From Leptolyngbya sp. SIO4C1 (GTDB taxonomy: Bacteria > Cyanobacteriota > Cyanobacteriia > Phormidesmidales > Phormidesmidaceae): a stretch of DNA of 6,484 nucleotides. Below, in pieces: positions 4,839 to 6,484 of the stretch. The DNA lies in the NCBI GenBank assembly GCA_010671975.1, contig JAAHIA010000282.1, positions 1 through 6,484 on the forward strand. Direction: 5' to 3'. Each line of letters starts with the position of its first letter. Position 1 is the first letter of the stretch. The position numbers were made by a program, and so were the translations under genes. The notes below the pieces were generated by a model. The model was not told the DNA's origin, did no database searches, and saw only the letters and a list, made by a program, of their open reading frames with translations.

Positions 4839-6458
4839 ATGACTGACCTGACCTATTCTCAACCCTCCTTCGTTTTACCTGACCTTGTCGAAATTCAGCG
4901 TTCTAGCTTCCGCTGGTTCCTTGAAGAGGGGCTGATTGAAGAGCTAGAAAGCTTTTCCCCGATTACCGACTACACCGGCAAGCTTGAGCTGCATTTCCTA
5001 GGTAGAGACTATCGGCTAAAAAGTCCTAAGTACATGGTCGATGAGGCCAAGCGGCGGGATAGTACCTATTCCGTGCAGATGTATGTTCCGACTCGACTGA
5101 TTAACAAAGAAACCGGTGAGATTAAAGAGCAAGAAGTCTTCATCGGCGATCTGCCGCTGATGACCGATCGCGGTACCTTTATCATCAACGGCGCTGAGCG
5201 GGTCATCGTTAACCAGATTGTACGCAGTCCGGGCGTCTATTACAAATCTGAAACCGATAAGCACGGTCGTCGGACGTACAATGCCAACCTAATTCCTAAC
5301 CGAGGCGCTTGGCTAAAGTTTGAAACCGATAAAAACGACCTAGTTTGGGTACGAATTGACAAAACCCGTAAGCTTTCGGCTCAGGTTTTACTGAAGGCGC
5401 TAGGCCTTAGCGACGGCGAAATTTTTGACTCGCTGCGGCATCCAGAATACTTTCAAAAAACCATTGAGAAAGAAGGTCAGTTCAGCGAAGAAGAAGCGCT
5501 TTTAGAGCTCTATCGGAAGCTGCGACCGGGTGAGCCGCCTACCGTTTCGGGGGGACAGCAGCTGCTAGATTCGCGGTTCTTTGATCCCAAGCGCTATGAC
5601 CTTGGTAAAGTCGGTCGTCACAAGCTGAATCGCAAGCTGCGCTTGAGCATTCCTGACAGCGTTCGCGTTCTGACGCCTCAGGATATTCTGTCGGCCATTG
5701 ACTACTTGATCAACCTTGAGTTCGATATCGGCAACATCGATGACATCGATCATTTGGGCAACCGCCGCGTTCGCTCAGTGGGTGAGCTCTTACAAAATCA
5801 GGTGCGCGTTGGACTCAATCGACTAGAGCGAATCATTCGCGAGCGAATGACCGTCTCAGACGCGGACGCCCTAACGCCTGCTTCGCTGGTCAATCCCAAG
5901 CCGCTAGTCGCTGCTATTAAAGAGTTCTTTGGCTCTAGCCAGCTCTCCCAGTTTATGGATCAGACTAATCCGCTGGCGGAGCTGACTCACAAGCGGCGTT
6001 TGAGCGCGCTGGGGCCGGGTGGTTTAACGCGCGAGCGGGCGGGATTCGCCGTGCGCGATATTCACCCGTCTCACCACGGTCGCATCTGCCCAATTGAAAC
6101 CCCAGAAGGTCCTAACGCTGGCCTAATTGGCTCGCTAGCTACCCATGCGCGCGTCAACGACTTCGGCTTTATTGAGACCCCGTTCTTTCGGGTAGAAAAC
6201 GGTCGCGTGCTCAAAGAGCAGCCGTCGGTCTACATGAGCGCCGATGAAGAAGATGATTTTCGAGTAGCGCCTGGAGATATTCCGATTGATGAGCAAGGCA
6301 ATATTTTAGGCGAATCCGTACCGGTACGGTATCGACAGGACTTCATCAGCACTGCACCCACTGAGGTTGACTATGTTGCGGTCTCGCCGGTGCAAATTAT
6401 TTCAGTGGCTACTTCGCTCATTCCATTCTTGGAGCACGATGACGCCAACCGAGCGCTG
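4839..6458 (+). CDS. rpoB: RNA polymerase beta subunit, N-terminal half (cut by contig end)
   Basis: This is the beta subunit of cellular RNA polymerase, forming one pincer of the active-site cleft together with beta' (split into RpoC1 and RpoC2 in cyanobacteria). There are 540 reliable residues, about half of the usual cyanobacterial protein of roughly 1100. In order they show the N-terminal protrusion start (LPDLVEIQRSSFRWFLEEG, 13-31), the conserved MTDRGTFIINGAERVIVNQ (108-126) with RSPGVYY, and the rifampicin-binding region. In that region Gln371, Asp374, His384 and Ser389 equal E. coli Gln513, Asp516, His526 and Ser531, i.e. the drug-sensitive state at these sites. GPGGLTRERAGF, CPIETPEGPNAGLI and EHDDANRAL (532-540) follow. 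The ATG is supported by GAGGA. The frame stays open to the window edge, but the last nine codons are not RpoB: the expected MGSNMQRQ continuation is replaced by the fold-back described separately. rpoC1 and rpoC2 would be expected next. Confidence 0.97.
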
Positions 6459-6484
6459 CATGTTAGAGCCCATCAGCGCTCGGA
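6449..6484. other. Fold-back (inverted) chimeric contig end
   Basis: CCGAGCGCTG (6449-6458) is followed by a 15-base spacer and its exact reverse complement CAGCGCTCGG (6474-6483). The reverse complement of the spacer (6459-6473) reads ATG GGC TCT AAC ATG, i.e. M-G-S-N-M, exactly the conserved RpoB continuation after DDANRAL. So the sequence switches to the opposite rpoB strand after 6458. The final base (A, 6484) no longer fits the fold-back (T expected) but TCGGA does match adapter sequence. This is an amplification, library or assembly chimera, not biology. Confidence 0.85.

Noticed and set aside
5016..5753. Minus-strand open frames at 5016-5264 and 5565-5753
   Set aside because: Both are antisense to strongly conserved rpoB coding sequence.
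5931..6010. Possible rifampicin-resistance substitutions in RpoB
   Set aside because: Gln371, Asp374, His384 and Ser389 match the sensitive-type residues; no resistance substitution is seen at these positions.
6449..6483. Inverted repeat at the right end as a terminator or site-specific inversion
   Set aside because: The spacer is exactly the reverse complement of the expected rpoB continuation in the middle of an essential gene, and lies at the contig edge; a chimera explains it fully.

Overview
The window reads as a piece of cyanobacterial chromosome. The gene order rpsT, tatD, rpoB with hisD divergent from rpsT is one I recall from many cyanobacteria. The proteins have cyanobacterial-type sequences, and three copies of the HIP1 octamer GCGATCGC (2044, 2892, 4133) occur in 6.5 kb, far above chance. 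HIP1 abundance argues against the marine Prochlorococcus/Synechococcus picocyanobacteria and fits a freshwater, terrestrial or filamentous lineage; genus cannot be fixed by eye.

Layout. Positions 1-24 look like Illumina adapter. Positions 25-898 (minus) hold hslO, the redox chaperone Hsp33, complete except for its extreme C-terminus. A 221-bp divergent spacer follows. A small START/SRPBCC-like protein gene lies at 1120-1524 (plus). It converges on hisD (1611-2954, minus), with a 16-bp perfect palindrome in the gap. A 190-bp divergent spacer separates hisD from rpsT (3145-3447, plus, GTG start), which is followed by tatD (3541-4329, plus). A 509-bp gene-free stretch with promoter-like, tandem-repeat and hairpin elements precedes rpoB (4839 to the right edge, plus). 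Reliable rpoB coding stops at 6458, because the last 26 bases are a fold-back of the rpoB strand.

Functionally these are housekeeping genes: oxidative-stress proteostasis (hslO), the last two steps of histidine synthesis (hisD), a ribosomal protein (rpsT), a metal-dependent nuclease (tatD) and the RNA polymerase beta subunit (rpoB, normally followed by rpoC1 and rpoC2). rpsT and tatD probably share a transcript. rpoB has a long leader and probably its own promoter.

I found no mobile element, CRISPR array, tRNA/rRNA gene or phage gene, and no undescribed multi-gene system. The strongest unusual signals are the two contig-end artefacts. The biological points worth a look are the structured rpoB leader, 10-bp-period direct repeats upstream of both rpsT and rpoB, a possible leader peptide before the GTG-started rpsT, and the small uncharacterised SRPBCC-like gene.
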